Part shown: piece after piece, positions 44,819-55,395 of the stretch | Position numbering within the stretch: the first letter of the stretch is position 1 | Layout of the letters: the number at the start of each line of letters is the position of its first letter | DNA from: Vibrio atlanticus | GTDB taxonomy: Bacteria; Pseudomonadota; Gammaproteobacteria; Enterobacterales; Vibrionaceae | Reading direction: 5' to 3' | Length of the DNA stretch: 64,000 nucleotides | NCBI RefSeq assembly: GCF_024347315.1 | Contig: NZ_AP025460.1 | Span: 1,364,001-1,428,000 of the forward strand | The notes under the pieces: generated by a model | Database searches by the model: none | Told to the model about the DNA's origin: nothing | Seen by the model: only the letters and a program-made list of their open reading frames with translations | Made by a program: the position numbers and the translations under genes

Positions 44819-46055
44819 GACACACCTCGCCATTAACAATGCGTTTATGCAGATGAGGAACACCAACTTGATAGCTCAGATCTGCTGGGTGCTCGAGATT
44901 CCAGATAGCCAAATCAGCGGCATAACCCACTTCGACTTTACCTTTGGTTTGTGACTCACCAATGGCAGCGGCAGCGTTACAAGTTACACCGCGTAGCGCC
45001 TCTTCAGGCGTCGTACCAAACAGGGTGCAGCTCATGTTCATCATCAGCGTTAAATCAGCAAAGGGTGAAGTACCGGGATTTAAGTCGGTCGCGATCGCCA
45101 TTGGAATCTTGTGTTCACGAAGTAGGGCAACGGGCGGCTGTTGAGTCTCTTTCAAGAAATAGAAAGCTCCGGGTAGCAAGGTGGCTACTGTCCCTGATTC
45201 CGCCAGTGCTTTTACTCCGGTTTCATCAAGGTACTCAACATGGTCAACAGAGAGTGCGCCGTATTTTGCTGCAAGCGCACTGCCACCCATATTAGAAAGT
45301 TGTTCAGTGTGGCCTTTAATCGCGAGCCCATATTCTTTGGCTGTTGCAAAGACACGTTCGGTTTGTTCTAGGTTGAAGCCGATAGATTCGCAAAACACGT
45401 CAACAGCACCGGCGAGCCCTTGCTCTGCAGCTTTAGGAATGATCTCTTGGCAAACCAGATCAATATAACGATCGGGCTGCTCTTTATATTCGGGCGGCAC
45501 AGCGTGTGCTGCAAGGAGAGTAGTGGTGATCTTAATTCGGCGATGATTTTCTAACGCTTTCGCTGCACGTAACATCTTGAGCTCATCTTCAAGTGTTAAA
45601 CCATAGCCCGATTTTATTTCGATGCTGGTGACGCCACTTCTTAGCAGGCCGTCTAATCTAGGCAGCGCCATCTCAACCAATTCGGCTTCTTGTGCTGCTC
45701 GCGTCGCAGTGACTGTTGCTAAAATACCACCGCCTTGCTTGGCGATGTCGGTGTAAGACACACCATTCAAACGCTGCTCAAATTCATTGGCACGATTACC
45801 CGCAAATACGAGGTGAGTGTGGCAATCAATCAGCCCAGGGGTGACTAACTTGTTTTTGCAATCATAGGTAATGTAATCCAAAGAACCATCAATACTTACT
45901 TGTTCTAACTCAGAAGCACGTACGCCTTGGTTTGAACAATAGATGGACACGATCTTACCGTCTTCGATAACGATATCTTTAGGGGAAGAGGGCTGATAAC
46001 CATCGGCTCCCGAGCTCATCGAGACCACTCGTGCGTTTTTGAGGATCAAATTCAT
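44805..46055 (-). CDS. hutI: Imidazolonepropionase
   Basis: A 416-residue amidohydrolase opening the imidazolone ring to formiminoglutamate. Metal-binding and family motifs: [20 protein letters not shown] (about 74-93), [18 protein letters not shown] and [10 protein letters not shown]. The ATG at 46055 is preferred to the GTG at 46061. It is the first gene of the hutIGUH operon; a TGTATATACA palindrome 30 bp upstream is a likely HutC operator. Confidence 0.95.
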   Translation of the reverse strand: MNLILKNARVVSMSSGADGYQPSSPKDIVIEDGKIVSIYCSNQGVRASELEQVSIDGSLDYITYDCKNKLVTPGLIDCHTHLVFAGNRANEFEQRLNGVSYTDIAKQGGGILATVTATRAAQEAELVEMALPRLDGLLRSGVTSIEIKSGYGLTLEDELKMLRAAKALENHRRIKITTTLLAAHAVPPEYKEQPDRYIDLVCQEIIPKAAEQGLAGAVDVFCESIGFNLEQTERVFATAKEYGLAIKGHTEQLSNMGGSALAAKYGALSVDHVEYLDETGVKALAESGTVATLLPGAFYFLKETQQPPVALLREHKIPMAIATDLNPGTSPFADLTLMMNMSCTLFGTTPEEALRGVTCNAAAAIGESQTKGKVEVGYAADLAIWNLEHPADLSYQVGVPHLHKRIVNGEVCHDSI

Positions 46056-46084
46056 AATCACCTAGATCTTTGCTAAACATTAAA

Positions 46085-46094
46085 TGTATATACA
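46085..46094. promoter_or_regulatory. Probable HutC operator of the hut operon
   Basis: TGTATATACA is a palindrome of the kind bound by HutC-type GntR repressors. The 10-mer TATACAAATA here (46089-46098) recurs before hutC at 46901-46910, suggesting autoregulation. Confidence 0.7.
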
Positions 46095-46168
46095 AATAAA
46101 TAGGCTAAACTCTGACCCGAATCAAGTTGATGTTGCAAAAATGTGATCGGCGATCAGGATGATGTTCT

Positions 46169-46882
46169 TTAATCTAGAAGTATCTTGGAGCTTAATTTGT
46201 ACTTAGAACCAGGATGGTAGAGCAACGCAAAGCTGATGAGACGTTCTTTGCTCCATGTTCTTCTATTCAAAAGTAGGCAAGGCTCTGATTCAGAAAGTTT
46301 TAGTGACGTTCTAATTTGAGAGTCAGGAATAATGGCTTCAACCGTATGCTCGATAGCACTCAACGGGCAGCTTTTTGAAAGGTATTCGTTGGGTGTAGAG
46401 GTTGAAAAATCTTGCTCTAGGTATTTTGGAGCGGTTTGAGAGTTCACCCAACGCGCTTCCAATTGAATCGGTGCGTTGTCGGCAAAGTGTATGATTTCAC
46501 TATAGAACACTTCTGCATTAATCATCACACCTAACCGTGTAGCCGTGCTTTCATCAGCTTTGATGCTATCGTGTTTGATAACTTGGCTAGTATACGTTTG
46601 GCCACGGTCTTTGATCTCTTGCGCGATGTTGTTGATATCAAGCAGCGGAGATTGCGCCTTTTCGTCTGGTTCACAAACAAAAGTACCTAGCCTTGGCTTC
46701 CTGATGAGTTTGCCTTCAGACACCAAATCTCGAATCGCTTTATTGACCGTCATTCGACTCACATTGAACTGCTCGGTAAGTTCGAGTTCTGTGGTTATCT
46801 GGTAACCCACTGGCCAGTGACCACTGTTGATATTATCGTCTATGAACTGTTTTATCTGAAGGTAGAGCGGCGCTTTCGACAT
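46169..46882 (-). CDS. hutC: HutC, GntR-family repressor of histidine use
   Basis: A 237-residue regulator: N-terminal GntR winged helix (about 1-70, VTRMTVNKAIRDLVSEGKLIRKPRLGTFV-like segment) and a C-terminal UTRA ligand domain (about 85-230). HutC represses hut genes until urocanate binds. It is upstream of hutI on the same strand, separated by 113 bp that hold the operator, so the operon has its own promoter. A matching half-site precedes hutC itself. Confidence 0.93.
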   Translation of the reverse strand: MSKAPLYLQIKQFIDDNINSGHWPVGYQITTELELTEQFNVSRMTVNKAIRDLVSEGKLIRKPRLGTFVCEPDEKAQSPLLDINNIAQEIKDRGQTYTSQVIKHDSIKADESTATRLGVMINAEVFYSEIIHFADNAPIQLEARWVNSQTAPKYLEQDFSTSTPNEYLSKSCPLSAIEHTVEAIIPDSQIRTSLKLSESEPCLLLNRRTWSKERLISFALLYHPGSKYKLSSKILLD

Positions 46883-47063
46883 AATGAAACCTTATTTGAC
46901 TATACAAATAGAGTAACGGAATTTTTCACGATTTCAACATTTCCTCGGGCAATGTGACCTTATTCAACATAGATGGGGCAAATTGCTTGATTCTGTAAGG
47001 CAAGTGTCGCAAATTGTCACGCAATAACTATTCGCAAATCAAATAATTAGAAAGGGAAATAAT

Positions 47064-47807
47064 ATGTTTAAGAAATTAAAGGCCTCGTTGGGCATCGGTG
47101 CAGCAAAAGTTGATACCGTCTTAGATAATATTGAAGTTTTCCAAGGTGGAGAGTTGTCTGGCAATGTTCACATTGTTGGCGGCGACGTTGAGCAACAAAT
47201 TGACCTGATCAACTTAGTTCTCAACACAGAAGTAAAAGTAGAAACGGAAGACAGCACCAGCTACGAAACTTTTTCACTGGGTCGTATTCAAGCGGTAGAG
47301 CCTTTCGTTATCCAACCGGGCGAAACCAAACTGGTTCCATTCCGCCTCAAGTTAAATGATGAAACGCCAGTCACCGCGTTGAACGCACAAATGAACCAAT
47401 GCCATGTGTGGGTAGAAACCAACCTAGATATTGGCTTCGCGATTGACCCTAAAGACCGTGACTTCATCTCCGTACACCCATTGCCAACAGTCGCTAAAAT
47501 TATCCAAGGTGTGGAAGCATCGGGCATGGCAATGGTGAAAGCCGACGTAGAGAAGGGCTTCTTAAAAGGCAACAGCTTTGGTTCACGTTCGGGTTGTTAC
47601 CAAGAGATTGAATTTCGTAGCGGCGGTTTTATGAATAATAAAGAGATCGAGCTGTCATTCATCGTTGAAGGTTCAATGGTTCACTGTCTAGCAGAAATCG
47701 ACCGTTCAATGAGTTTCCGTGGCGACCAATACATCTCATTCAGCTTGCCTGCAAACGCGGCTGACTCAGACATTCGCAACGCCGTCTCAAGAATCATGAG
47801 TGCGTAG
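47064..47807 (+). CDS. Spo0M-like (SpoOM family) protein
   Basis: A 247-residue protein of the sporulation-control Spo0M family, an arrestin-like beta-sandwich: FKKLKASLGIGAAKVDTVLDN, GGELSGNVHIVGGDVEQQID and LGRIQAVEPFVIQPGE are characteristic. The C-terminal part ends SDIRNAVSRIMSA. Vibrios do not sporulate; the family's role here is unknown and may concern trafficking or scaffolding. A clear AAGGGAAA ribosome site precedes the start. Confidence 0.88.
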   Translation: MFKKLKASLGIGAAKVDTVLDNIEVFQGGELSGNVHIVGGDVEQQIDLINLVLNTEVKVETEDSTSYETFSLGRIQAVEPFVIQPGETKLVPFRLKLNDETPVTALNAQMNQCHVWVETNLDIGFAIDPKDRDFISVHPLPTVAKIIQGVEASGMAMVKADVEKGFLKGNSFGSRSGCYQEIEFRSGGFMNNKEIELSFIVEGSMVHCLAEIDRSMSFRGDQYISFSLPANAADSDIRNAVSRIMSA

Positions 47808-47867
47808 TTGCCTTTCTGTAAGTAGTCGCCTTTTCTATTAATAGAGACAAGATAGTACGATTTCCAT

Positions 47868-47894
47868 AGCCGAACTTAACTGTTCGGCTTTTTT
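47868..47894 (+). terminator. Terminator after the Spo0M-like gene
   Basis: AGCCGAAC / GTTCGGCT followed by TTTTTTG. The 297 bp from here to thrS hold its promoter and long leader. Confidence 0.9.
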
Positions 47895-48191
47895 GTTTGT
47901 AAATAAAGACAAAGAATCAATCATTGAACGTTAGCTTAGGGTGTTAGAAGGCGCTATATAGAAGAGACATTTAAGTTATGTAGTTTTTGTAGCGCTGTGG
48001 GACTAACATTGTCATTTCATATAATTTCGTTACAATGTTCGGCTACTCACAAATGAGGCATCTGTATTTGCTTTTATGTGGGTATCTTTATTATGCATAT
48101 ATCTCCGATCAACATACTTGTTGGTTGAAAAACATATATTAAACATTTTCATGTGTTGCTTGGTGTGCAACACCACTGTAAAGGACAAATA

Positions 48192-50120
48192 ATGCCAATT
48201 ATTACTCTTCCTGACGGTAGTCAGCGTCAATTTGACAACCCTGTATCAACTCTAGATGTTGCCCTATCAATCGGTCCTGGTCTTGCGAAAGCAACCATTG
48301 CTGGTCGTGTAGACGGCGAGCGTGTTGATGCTTGTGATCTTATCGAAAACGATGCAAGCCTAGAAATCATCACAGCTAAAGATGAAGTTGATGGCCTTGA
48401 GATCGTTCGTCACTCTTGTGCTCACCTTTTAGGTCACGCGATTAAGCAGCTTTTTCCAGAAGCGAAAATGGCGATCGGTCCTACCATTGATAACGGTTTC
48501 TACTACGATATCGACCTTGAGCACTCTCTAACGCAAGAAGATCTAGAAAAGATTGAAAAGCGTATGAAAGAGCTAGCGAAGACCAAGTATCAGGTTGTTA
48601 AGAAGAAAGTTAGCTGGCAGGAAGCGCGTGACGCATTCGAAGCTCGCGGCGAGACTTACAAAATCGAAATCTTGGATGAGAACGTTTCTAAAGACGATCG
48701 TCCAGGCCTGTACCATCATGAAGAATACATCGATATGTGTCGTGGTCCACACGTTCCACATATGGGCTTCTGCCAACACTTCACACTACTTAACGTAGCG
48801 GGTGCTTACTGGCGTGGTAACAGTGACAACAAGATGCTTCAACGTATCTACGGCACTGCATTCCACGACAAGAAAGCGCTTAAGGCTCACCTAGTGCGCC
48901 TAGAAGAAGCGGCTAAGCGTGATCACCGTAAAATCGGTAAGCACTTAGATCTATTCCACATGCAGCAAGAAGCACCAGGCATGGTGTTCTGGCATCACAA
49001 CGGTTGGACTATCTTCCGTGAGCTAGAAGTATTTATTCGTCAGAAGCTGACTGAGTACGATTACCAAGAAGTAAAAGGCCCATTAATGATGGACCGTGTT
49101 CTTTGGGAACGCTCTGGTCACTGGGATAAGTACGCTGAAGCGATGTTCACTACTTCTTCTGAGAACCGTGAATACGCGATCAAGCCAATGAACTGTCCTG
49201 GTCACGTTCAAATCTTTAACCAAGGTTTGAAATCTTACCGTGATCTACCGCTACGTATGGCTGAGTTTGGCTCATGTCACCGTAACGAGCCGTCTGGCGC
49301 ACTTCACGGCATTATGCGTGTTCGTGGCTTCACTCAAGATGATGCTCACGTATTCTGTACTGAAGACCAAGTTCAACAAGAAGTTAAAGCTTGTATTGAA
49401 ATGGTTTACGATACTTACACAACTTTCGGTTTCGAAAACATCGTTGTTAAGCTATCTACTCGTCCAGAACAGCGTGTAGGTTCAGACGAAATGTGGGACC
49501 GTGCAGAGGCCGATCTTAAGCAAGCGCTTGAGGCGATGGAGATTGCATACGAGATTCAAGAAGGCGAGGGTGCGTTCTACGGACCTAAGATTGAATTTAC
49601 TTTGCATGATTGTTTGGACCGCGCATGGCAATGTGGTACAGTGCAGCTCGATTTTGCATTACCAGAACGTTTAGGTGCAACTTACGTAGGTGAAGATAAC
49701 GAGCGTCACACGCCAGTTATGATTCACCGCGCGATTTTAGGTTCACTAGAACGCTTCATCGGTATTCTTATTGAAGAATACGCTGGCTTCTTCCCAACGT
49801 GGTTGGCGCCAGAACAAGCAATTGTTATGGGCATTACAGACAAACAGTCTGAATATGTACAAGAAATTGCGAAAAAACTGCAAAAAAGTGGATTTAGAGT
49901 CAAAGCAGACTTGAGAAATGAGAAGATTGGCTTTAAAATCCGCGAACATACTTTGAAACGTGTACCGTTCATGCTTGTGTGTGGTGACCAAGAAATGGAA
50001 GCCGGCGAAATTGCAGTACGTACACGTAAAGGTAAGGACCTTGGCAAATTTAAAGTGGATGACTTTATTTCATACATCCAAGCCGAGGTTTCAAGCCGTA
50101 AGCTCAATCTGGAGGAATAG
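48192..50120 (+). CDS. thrS: Threonyl-tRNA synthetase
   Basis: A 642-residue class II synthetase. N-terminal TGS domain ([17 protein letters not shown]), editing domain with the [15 protein letters not shown] region, catalytic core with [10 protein letters not shown], zinc ligand Cys in [10 protein letters not shown] and motif 2 ([27 protein letters not shown]), then the anticodon-binding domain. The ATG at 48192 follows AAGGA and gives the canonical start; the frame is open from 48153. It heads thrS-infC-rpmI-rplT. Confidence 0.97.
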   Translation: MPIITLPDGSQRQFDNPVSTLDVALSIGPGLAKATIAGRVDGERVDACDLIENDASLEIITAKDEVDGLEIVRHSCAHLLGHAIKQLFPEAKMAIGPTIDNGFYYDIDLEHSLTQEDLEKIEKRMKELAKTKYQVVKKKVSWQEARDAFEARGETYKIEILDENVSKDDRPGLYHHEEYIDMCRGPHVPHMGFCQHFTLLNVAGAYWRGNSDNKMLQRIYGTAFHDKKALKAHLVRLEEAAKRDHRKIGKHLDLFHMQQEAPGMVFWHHNGWTIFRELEVFIRQKLTEYDYQEVKGPLMMDRVLWERSGHWDKYAEAMFTTSSENREYAIKPMNCPGHVQIFNQGLKSYRDLPLRMAEFGSCHRNEPSGALHGIMRVRGFTQDDAHVFCTEDQVQQEVKACIEMVYDTYTTFGFENIVVKLSTRPEQRVGSDEMWDRAEADLKQALEAMEIAYEIQEGEGAFYGPKIEFTLHDCLDRAWQCGTVQLDFALPERLGATYVGEDNERHTPVMIHRAILGSLERFIGILIEEYAGFFPTWLAPEQAIVMGITDKQSEYVQEIAKKLQKSGFRVKADLRNEKIGFKIREHTLKRVPFMLVCGDQEMEAGEIAVRTRKGKDLGKFKVDDFISYIQAEVSSRKLNLEE

Positions 50121-50122
50121 CT

Positions 50123-50674
50123 ATTAAAGGCGGAAGACGTGGCCAACAACCGGCCAAACAAAACCAGCACCGTTTAAACGGTGACATTCGTGGCGTTCGT
50201 GAAGTGCGTCTAACTGGCGCAGACGGCGAAGCTGTTGGTGTAGTAACAATCGCTGAAGCGATGGAAGCTGCAAATGAAGCTGGTATGGATCTTGTAGAGA
50301 TCAGCCCTAACGCCGAGCCGCCAGTTTGTCGTGTGATGGACTACGGTAAGTTCCTCTTCGAGAAGAGCAAAGCTGCGAAAGAGCAGAAGAAAAAGCAAAA
50401 GCAGGTTCAGATCAAGGAAATTAAATTCCGACCTGGAACTGATATTGGAGACTATCAGGTAAAACTACGCAACCTGACTGGTTTCCTTGAAGACGGCAAC
50501 AAAGTGAAGGTAACAATTCGCTTCCGTGGCCGCGAAATGGCTCACCAAGAAATCGGTGTTGACGTTCTTAATCGTTTGAAAGTAGATACTGAAGAATTTG
50601 CAGTTGTCGAATCTTTCCCAACGAGAATTGAAGGTCGCCAGATGATCATGGTGTTGGCCCCTAAAAAGAAGTAA
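50123..50674 (+). CDS. infC: Translation initiation factor IF-3, AUU start
   Basis: A 183-residue IF-3. The protein reads [20 protein letters not shown].. from an ATT codon at 50123-50125, 2 bp after the thrS stop and following GGAGG. No ATG exists in a suitable place; the rare AUU start is conserved in infC and lets IF-3 repress its own translation. Landmarks: [25 protein letters not shown] and [22 protein letters not shown]-3 binds the 30S subunit and checks start codons. Confidence 0.96.
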   Translation: MKGGRRGQQPAKQNQHRLNGDIRGVREVRLTGADGEAVGVVTIAEAMEAANEAGMDLVEISPNAEPPVCRVMDYGKFLFEKSKAAKEQKKKQKQVQIKEIKFRPGTDIGDYQVKLRNLTGFLEDGNKVKVTIRFRGREMAHQEIGVDVLNRLKVDTEEFAVVESFPTRIEGRQMIMVLAPKKK

Positions 50675-50696
50675 TTAACGGCTTTGCAAGTAATTA

Positions 50697-50726
50697 AACC
50701 CTGCAGCCTCAGGTTGCGGGGTTTTA
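50697..50726 (+). terminator. Hairpin with T-run between infC and rpmI
   Basis: ACCCTGCAGCCT / AGGTTGCGGGGT followed by TTTA. It may partly end infC transcripts or act in L20 feedback on rpmI, as known in E. coli. Confidence 0.65.
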
Positions 50727-50778
50727 TTCGCCCTAATTACTATGTTATTAACAACTCAACAATGCGGAGTTATTCATC

Positions 50779-50973
50779 ATGCCTAAGATGAAAACCAACA
50801 AAGGTGCTGCTAAGCGTTTCCAGAAAACTGCTGGTGGTATTAAGTTTAAGCACGCTGGTAAACGTCACATCCTGACTAAGCGTACTACTAAGAACAAGCG
50901 TCAGCTACGTCCGAACTCGATCCTTCCTAAATGTGAAGTTGCTCAAGTTCTACGTATGATGCCATACGCTTAA
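50779..50973 (+). CDS. rpmI: Ribosomal protein bL35
   Basis: A 64-residue basic protein with the L35 start [20 protein letters not shown] and the [13 protein letters not shown] segment. It is in the conserved place before rplT. GCGGAG precedes the start. Confidence 0.97.
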   Translation: MPKMKTNKGAAKRFQKTAGGIKFKHAGKRHILTKRTTKNKRQLRPNSILPKCEVAQVLRMMPYA

Positions 50974-51015
50974 TTCTTTTTAGTTTATAAATTCGTTTAG
51001 TTTAGGAGAAGCATA

Positions 51016-51369
51016 ATGCCTCGCGTAAAACGTGGTGTACAAGCTCGTGCACGTCATAAGAAAGTTCTAAAACAAGCTAAAGGTTACTACGGAGCACGTT
51101 CACGTGTTTACCGCGTAGCTTTCCAAGCAGTTACCAAAGCTGGTCAATACGCTTACCGTGACCGTCGCAACAAGAAACGTCAATTCCGTCAACTTTGGAT
51201 TGCACGTATCAACGCGGCATCTCGTCAAAATGGTCTATCTTACAGCCGTTTCATTAATGGCCTTAAGAAAGCATCTATCGAGATCGACCGTAAGATTCTT
51301 GCTGACATCGCAGTATTCGACAAAGCAGCATTTGCTGTTCTAGTTGAAAAAGCGAAAGCATCTCTATAA
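51016..51369 (+). CDS. rplT: Ribosomal protein bL20
   Basis: A 117-residue basic protein beginning [20 protein letters not shown], with the [22 protein letters not shown] segment of L20. L20 helps assemble the 50S subunit and represses rpmI-rplT. TTAGGAGAA precedes the start. A strong terminator follows. Confidence 0.97.
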   Translation: MPRVKRGVQARARHKKVLKQAKGYYGARSRVYRVAFQAVTKAGQYAYRDRRNKKRQFRQLWIARINAASRQNGLSYSRFINGLKKASIEIDRKILADIAVFDKAAFAVLVEKAKASL

Positions 51370-51394
51370 TTTAGAGTTAGCTTAAAGGTTTAAT

Positions 51395-51424
51395 AAAAGG
51401 AGAACTTCGGTTCTCCTTTTTTAT
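51395..51424 (+). terminator. Terminator after rplT
   Basis: AAAAGGAGAAC-TTCG-GTTCTCCTTTT with a UUCG tetraloop and T-run. Confidence 0.93.
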
Positions 51425-51582
51425 TGCCTGTAATTTGGCTCTTGCTAGAGCTTCCCTAATCCTTCCTTCGTCAGCCTTGGGAATGACGAGATAAAATTCC
51501 GCATCTAATTTTTATTCGCTTGAACAGGCATTCTGGTATATAAACATTTACCTAACCTCTAAATGTTAAGCGACCGAGATAA

Positions 51583-51900
51583 ATGACCGCACCTACCACT
51601 ATGACGTTCTTCGAACGTTTTGAAACCGATATCCTTTCATGCAAAAAGACCATTACTATTCGCGATGAATCTGAGCGCGATTACCAGCCGGGCAGTGTTG
51701 TAGAAGTATCCACGCTAGAGCAGGGACGTGTATTCTGTAATCTTAAGATCATTAGCGTTGAACCAATCCTGTTTGATGACTTAGGTGAGTTCCATGCTCA
51801 GCAAGAGAACATGACGCTAGAAGTCCTGAAGGGGGTGATTCAAGATATCTACCCAGGGATCTCTGAACTGTATGTTGTCTCTTATGAGTTGGTAGCTTAA
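51583..51900 (+). CDS. yqfB: ASCH-domain N4-acetylcytidine amidohydrolase, YqfB-like
   Basis: A 105-residue protein closely resembling E. coli YqfB along its length: TFFERFETDILSCKKTITIRDESE at the start and HAQQENMTLEVLKGVIQDIYPG later. The ASCH fold and the K-T-E-type residues (KTITIRDESE, E near 75) form the active site that removes the acetyl group from N4-acetylcytidine. It probably shares a transcript with the small gene 40 bp downstream. Confidence 0.92.
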   Translation: MTAPTTMTFFERFETDILSCKKTITIRDESERDYQPGSVVEVSTLEQGRVFCNLKIISVEPILFDDLGEFHAQQENMTLEVLKGVIQDIYPGISELYVVSYELVA

Positions 51901-51940
51901 GCCTGATTGGATTAGATTGACTAGCTAGGGATGGCGATTA

Positions 51941-52375
51941 ATGAGTAATAACCAGCAGACACTGCTTCAGCTTTACTGTCGTGAACAACAAGACCAAACG
52001 TTACTGTCTAAGAATGACCTTAATAGCGATCTTAGTGAGAGTGCCGATTATTTAAAGTGGTGCGAGAGCAAAAGAAACTTTGTTGAAGAAGATGTCTTAG
52101 GGCGGACTTGGGTAAAAAGTTGCCCTGCAGGGTACATTACCGAGGTTCACTTTCATTCTGATGGTAGTCTAACGGAGTATCGTTTGTTTGATCGATTTGA
52201 AACCGAAGGTCATTGGTTGCTGAAAAGCGGGTTGCTGCAAGTCGAAATCAATAAAGGTGACAATCGTTACCAGTTTGATGTTGTCGCGTGTAAAAACCTC
52301 AATATCCACTCTGCGGTTGAGTATAAGAACGGTGAGCTACATTCGTACTTGAAACTTGTTCAAGTTGAAAGTTAA
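51941..52375 (+). CDS. Hypothetical protein, 144 residues
   Basis: A small acidic cytoplasmic protein of unknown family. The C-terminal half reads as repeated beta strands (GYITEVHFHSDGSLTEYRLFDRFETEGHWLLKSGLLQVEI) like a lipocalin-type 'fold of no known ligand'. It follows yqfB by 40 bp, probably in the same transcript, and ends at a terminator. No catalytic motif is seen. Confidence 0.75.
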   Translation: MSNNQQTLLQLYCREQQDQTLLSKNDLNSDLSESADYLKWCESKRNFVEEDVLGRTWVKSCPAGYITEVHFHSDGSLTEYRLFDRFETEGHWLLKSGLLQVEINKGDNRYQFDVVACKNLNIHSAVEYKNGELHSYLKLVQVES

Positions 52376-52400
52376 ACGCCGATTCGTTTTATGAGCAAAT

Positions 52401-52430
52401 AAAAAGCCAACAGTGATGTTGGCTTTGTTG
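52401..52430. terminator. Terminator between convergent genes
   Basis: AAAGCCAACA / TGTTGGCTTT with flanking A- and T-runs. Confidence 0.88.
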
Positions 52431-52467
52431 TTTTCAATTCGACCGAGTACTTCTGATCAATGAACTA

Positions 52468-53706
52468 TTAAGCTTCGAAGTTCGCCAGTTTAGTATAAAG
52501 CTCGCTGTCTTGGTCTTGCTTTACACATACGGTCAATAGGTCTTCAATAAAGTACTTGAGAGCGCGAGCTTCGATTTGTCGAATGCCTTGTTGCTGCTCT
52601 TCTGTTAGGTAACCGTAGATAGTCGCTGCTCCAAAATCGCCAGAGATCATTTGGCCTTGCTCATTGACCAGGGTGTTGTGCGCATATAAGTCACCGTGAC
52701 ACACCTTATTGGCATGAAGGTGTTCAAACACATCAATCATCTGTTCGGTAATGCTATTGATCTGAGCAATTGAAAGCTCGAAGCCTTCGTTGAACGTATC
52801 GCGAGTGCAGCTTTCAAGAGTAGGGGGCAAGCCTAGGTTGTAATAGTTGCTCGGGATAAGCTCCATCACCAATGCTAGGTAGTTCTCTTCATCAACTTGA
52901 GCGATAGACTTCACTAGGTTGCTATGATGACCAGCTTGAAGGCAGGCTTCGAGTTCATCGTGTGGGTAACCGTCGCTTGTTACTTCGCCTTTGAATACTT
53001 TAACCGCCACTTCTTGTGGGAAATCAAAGTCACGATTTAACCAGTTAGCATGAGAAATTACCCCAGACGCACCTTGGCCCAGCACTTGATTGAGTGAGTA
53101 GTATTTTGAGCTTACGGCAGGCACGCTATCTAAGCTGCTTGGGTGTTTGCAAAACGGGTTACCCGCAAACGCTAACCAAGCCAGTTTTGGTAGCTTGATA
53201 AGGAACTCTGGGAATTCAGTCAGTTGGTTTGCAGACAGACGAACCAGTTCAAGGTTTGATAGGTTTGCCATACTTTCTGGTAAAACACGAATCTTGTTAC
53301 CTGCCAATGCGAGCTTTTGCAGGCGTGATCTTTCACCTAGTGAGTGAGGGAGAACCTCGATTGCATTGTCTGTCAGGATCAACCAACGTAATTGAGCAGG
53401 TAAAGATTGCTCGCTGACGGTTTTAATTTGATTAGATTTGAAGCCAACCATTTCGAGCTTAGGAAGAGTACCTAGAACATCAGGAAGGTGCGTGAACAGG
53501 TTATTCGACGCGAAAATGATACGCAGGTTAGTCAGCTGTGATAGCTCGTCTGGTAAGCTTGATAGCTGGTTTCCATAAAGGTCTAGAACCTCTAGAGAAT
53601 CGGCAAGCTCTAAGATCTCTAATGGAAATTCGGTGAGATCTGCTGACAGTTTTAAGTGCTTAATCCCTTTAAGTTGCCCTGATTTAAGTTGTTCTAGAGT
53701 ATGCAA
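52468..53706 (-). CDS. Leucine-rich-repeat protein kinase
   Basis: A 412-residue fusion. Residues 15-190 hold about seven LRR units (LEVLDLYGNQLSSLPDEL.. pattern, period about 23). Residues 205-400 form a kinase-like domain: glycine loop LGQGASGV, lysine VAVKVF, catalytic HGDLYAHN and metal-binding DFG. HGD in place of HRD is common in such bacterial proteins; all key catalytic residues are present, so it could phosphorylate. No signal peptide or membrane segment, so it is cytoplasmic. LRR units suggest binding to a protein. The target is unknown; it is a single gene. Confidence 0.85.
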   Translation of the reverse strand: MHTLEQLKSGQLKGIKHLKLSADLTEFPLEILELADSLEVLDLYGNQLSSLPDELSQLTNLRIIFASNNLFTHLPDVLGTLPKLEMVGFKSNQIKTVSEQSLPAQLRWLILTDNAIEVLPHSLGERSRLQKLALAGNKIRVLPESMANLSNLELVRLSANQLTEFPEFLIKLPKLAWLAFAGNPFCKHPSSLDSVPAVSSKYYSLNQVLGQGASGVISHANWLNRDFDFPQEVAVKVFKGEVTSDGYPHDELEACLQAGHHSNLVKSIAQVDEENYLALVMELIPSNYYNLGLPPTLESCTRDTFNEGFELSIAQINSITEQMIDVFEHLHANKVCHGDLYAHNTLVNEQGQMISGDFGAATIYGYLTEEQQQGIRQIEARALKYFIEDLLTVCVKQDQDSELYTKLANFEA

Positions 53707-53820
53707 ACCTTAGCCTTATGAATAGATGTTCGAGGCGCGTAGTTTACTTGTCTCAATCGAGAAAGGCGAGCACCGGAGCGATGCTCGCTTAACTAAACTA
53801 AGTGAACGAATTTACGAAGG

Positions 53821-55395
53821 TTAAAGTCGTATATGGTTTTGGCTGACGCCGACCTCCTTAACAAAATCAGCATCATGACTCACCAAGATAAATGCGCCTT
53901 GGTATTCACGTAAAGCGGACGCCAATATTTGCTTTGAGTCGATGTCTAGGTGGTTGTCCGGTTCATCGAGTAATAGAAGCGGGGTGTCTTGCTTATGGCT
54001 AACGATCAACATCGCCAGTTTCATTTTTTCACCACCACTTAAATAAGCCACTTTTCGGTATACAGAGTCTCGTCTGAACCCAATCCCTGCCAACAAGGTT
54101 CGAGCGTCACTTTCTGTTAACCCAAAGCTGTGTGTCATCAAACTATCGAACATGGTGTCGTTGGTGTCCAACATACCAAAGTGTTGATCCAAGTATACCG
54201 TCGCCCCTAAGCGCTTAATGGATCCAATATAGTTCGAGTGTTGGCCATGAATGGCTTTTAACAGTGTCGATTTTCCGCACCCGTTAGCCCCGGTTAGATA
54301 GCATCGTTCCCCTTGTGATAGAGAGAAGCTAATAGGAGCACCAGAACCAAAACTCAGGCGACACTCTTCAACGGTTAATAGTGAGTGTTTTTTAGAACTA
54401 TTCGCTTGTTGTAGGTACAAGGCTTGCGGCTTCAGTTGCTCTTGCTGTTCTTTAAGAGATTGAAGTTTATGTTGGTTTTGATCCTTTAAGTTCCTGTGGC
54501 TTGTTGCCGATGCTCCTTGGGTTCGTCCTGCTTTATCTTTCATTGCATCCAATAATATCTTGGGTTGGCTACCTGATTTTCGGAGTCGGTTACCTTGAGA
54601 TTCACGTTGTTGTGCTTTTTCCTTGTTAGTCTGAGCTTGGCGCTCGAGTCGTTTCTTCTCCGATTGGTGATGCGTTATCTGCTTGTCCAGTGCTTCACTT
54701 TGACTCGACATTTGCGTGAAGTAATCATCGTAATTCCCTTTATAGAAACGCATGCCCAAACTGTTGAGGTGATAGATCCCTTCCATGTGTCTCAACAAGC
54801 TTCGATCGTGACTGACGACAAGTACTTTTCCTTCAAACAACTGGCATTGTTCTAGTAACCAATTGCGCCCTTCGTTATCCAAATGGTTTGTAGGTTCGTC
54901 GAGAATCAGTATGTCGTGGTTTGATGCGAATAACCGATGAAGCTGTAAAAGGGCGAGTTGCCCACCACTCAATGTATGGCACGGCGTGGTTAACCCACTG
55001 GTTATTTTCAATGTGGCTAAAAGTTGCTTCGTGTTCGCTTGTAAATCCCAATCCTCGCCAACGATATTGAAGTGCTGAAGTTCGCAACTGCCTTGTTCTA
55101 TGGCGTGCAATGCGTCTAACTTTTCGGTGAGCCCTAAGAAGTCAGCGATGGTGGTGGCGGAATCCAGTAGCGTTGATGGCAACTGGGAGTAAAAGCCGAT
55201 CGAGCCTTGTTTGGAAACACTGCCTGATGTGGGTTGTGTTTGCCCGACCAGTAACGAAAGCAGTAGTGACTTTCCAGCCCCATTTCTTCCGACTAAGCCT
55301 GTCAGGCGACTGCTCAAACTAAAGGTGATGTCTTTGAATAACCACTCACCAGTATCGAGTTGGAATGAGAGATTGTTGGCTAATATAGTAGGCAT
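53821..55395 (-). CDS. ABC-F family ATPase
   Basis: A 524-residue protein with two ABC ATPase domains and no membrane part: Walker A GRNGAGKS (about 38) and GANGCGKS (about 353), signatures LSGGQ and LSGGEKMK, and Walker B ILILDEPTNHLD and LLLLDEPDNHLD. The linker between them (about 225-330) is basic and helical, as in ABC-F proteins that reach into the ribosome. Roles range from translation rescue to antibiotic protection. The second Walker B has DEPDNHLD rather than DEPTNHLD. GGGAGG precedes the start, and a structured leader lies upstream, which hints at regulated translation or attenuation. Confidence 0.9.
   Translation of the reverse strand: MPTILANNLSFQLDTGEWLFKDITFSLSSRLTGLVGRNGAGKSLLLSLLVGQTQPTSGSVSKQGSIGFYSQLPSTLLDSATTIADFLGLTEKLDALHAIEQGSCELQHFNIVGEDWDLQANTKQLLATLKITSGLTTPCHTLSGGQLALLQLHRLFASNHDILILDEPTNHLDNEGRNWLLEQCQLFEGKVLVVSHDRSLLRHMEGIYHLNSLGMRFYKGNYDDYFTQMSSQSEALDKQITHHQSEKKRLERQAQTNKEKAQQRESQGNRLRKSGSQPKILLDAMKDKAGRTQGASATSHRNLKDQNQHKLQSLKEQQEQLKPQALYLQQANSSKKHSLLTVEECRLSFGSGAPISFSLSQGERCYLTGANGCGKSTLLKAIHGQHSNYIGSIKRLGATVYLDQHFGMLDTNDTMFDSLMTHSFGLTESDARTLLAGIGFRRDSVYRKVAYLSGGEKMKLAMLIVSHKQDTPLLLLDEPDNHLDIDSKQILASALREYQGAFILVSHDADFVKEVGVSQNHIRL

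Noticed and set aside
50204..50674. infC starting at the internal GTG (50204)
   Set aside because: This would remove the conserved IF-3 N-terminus; the AUU at 50123 with GGAGG upstream restores it.
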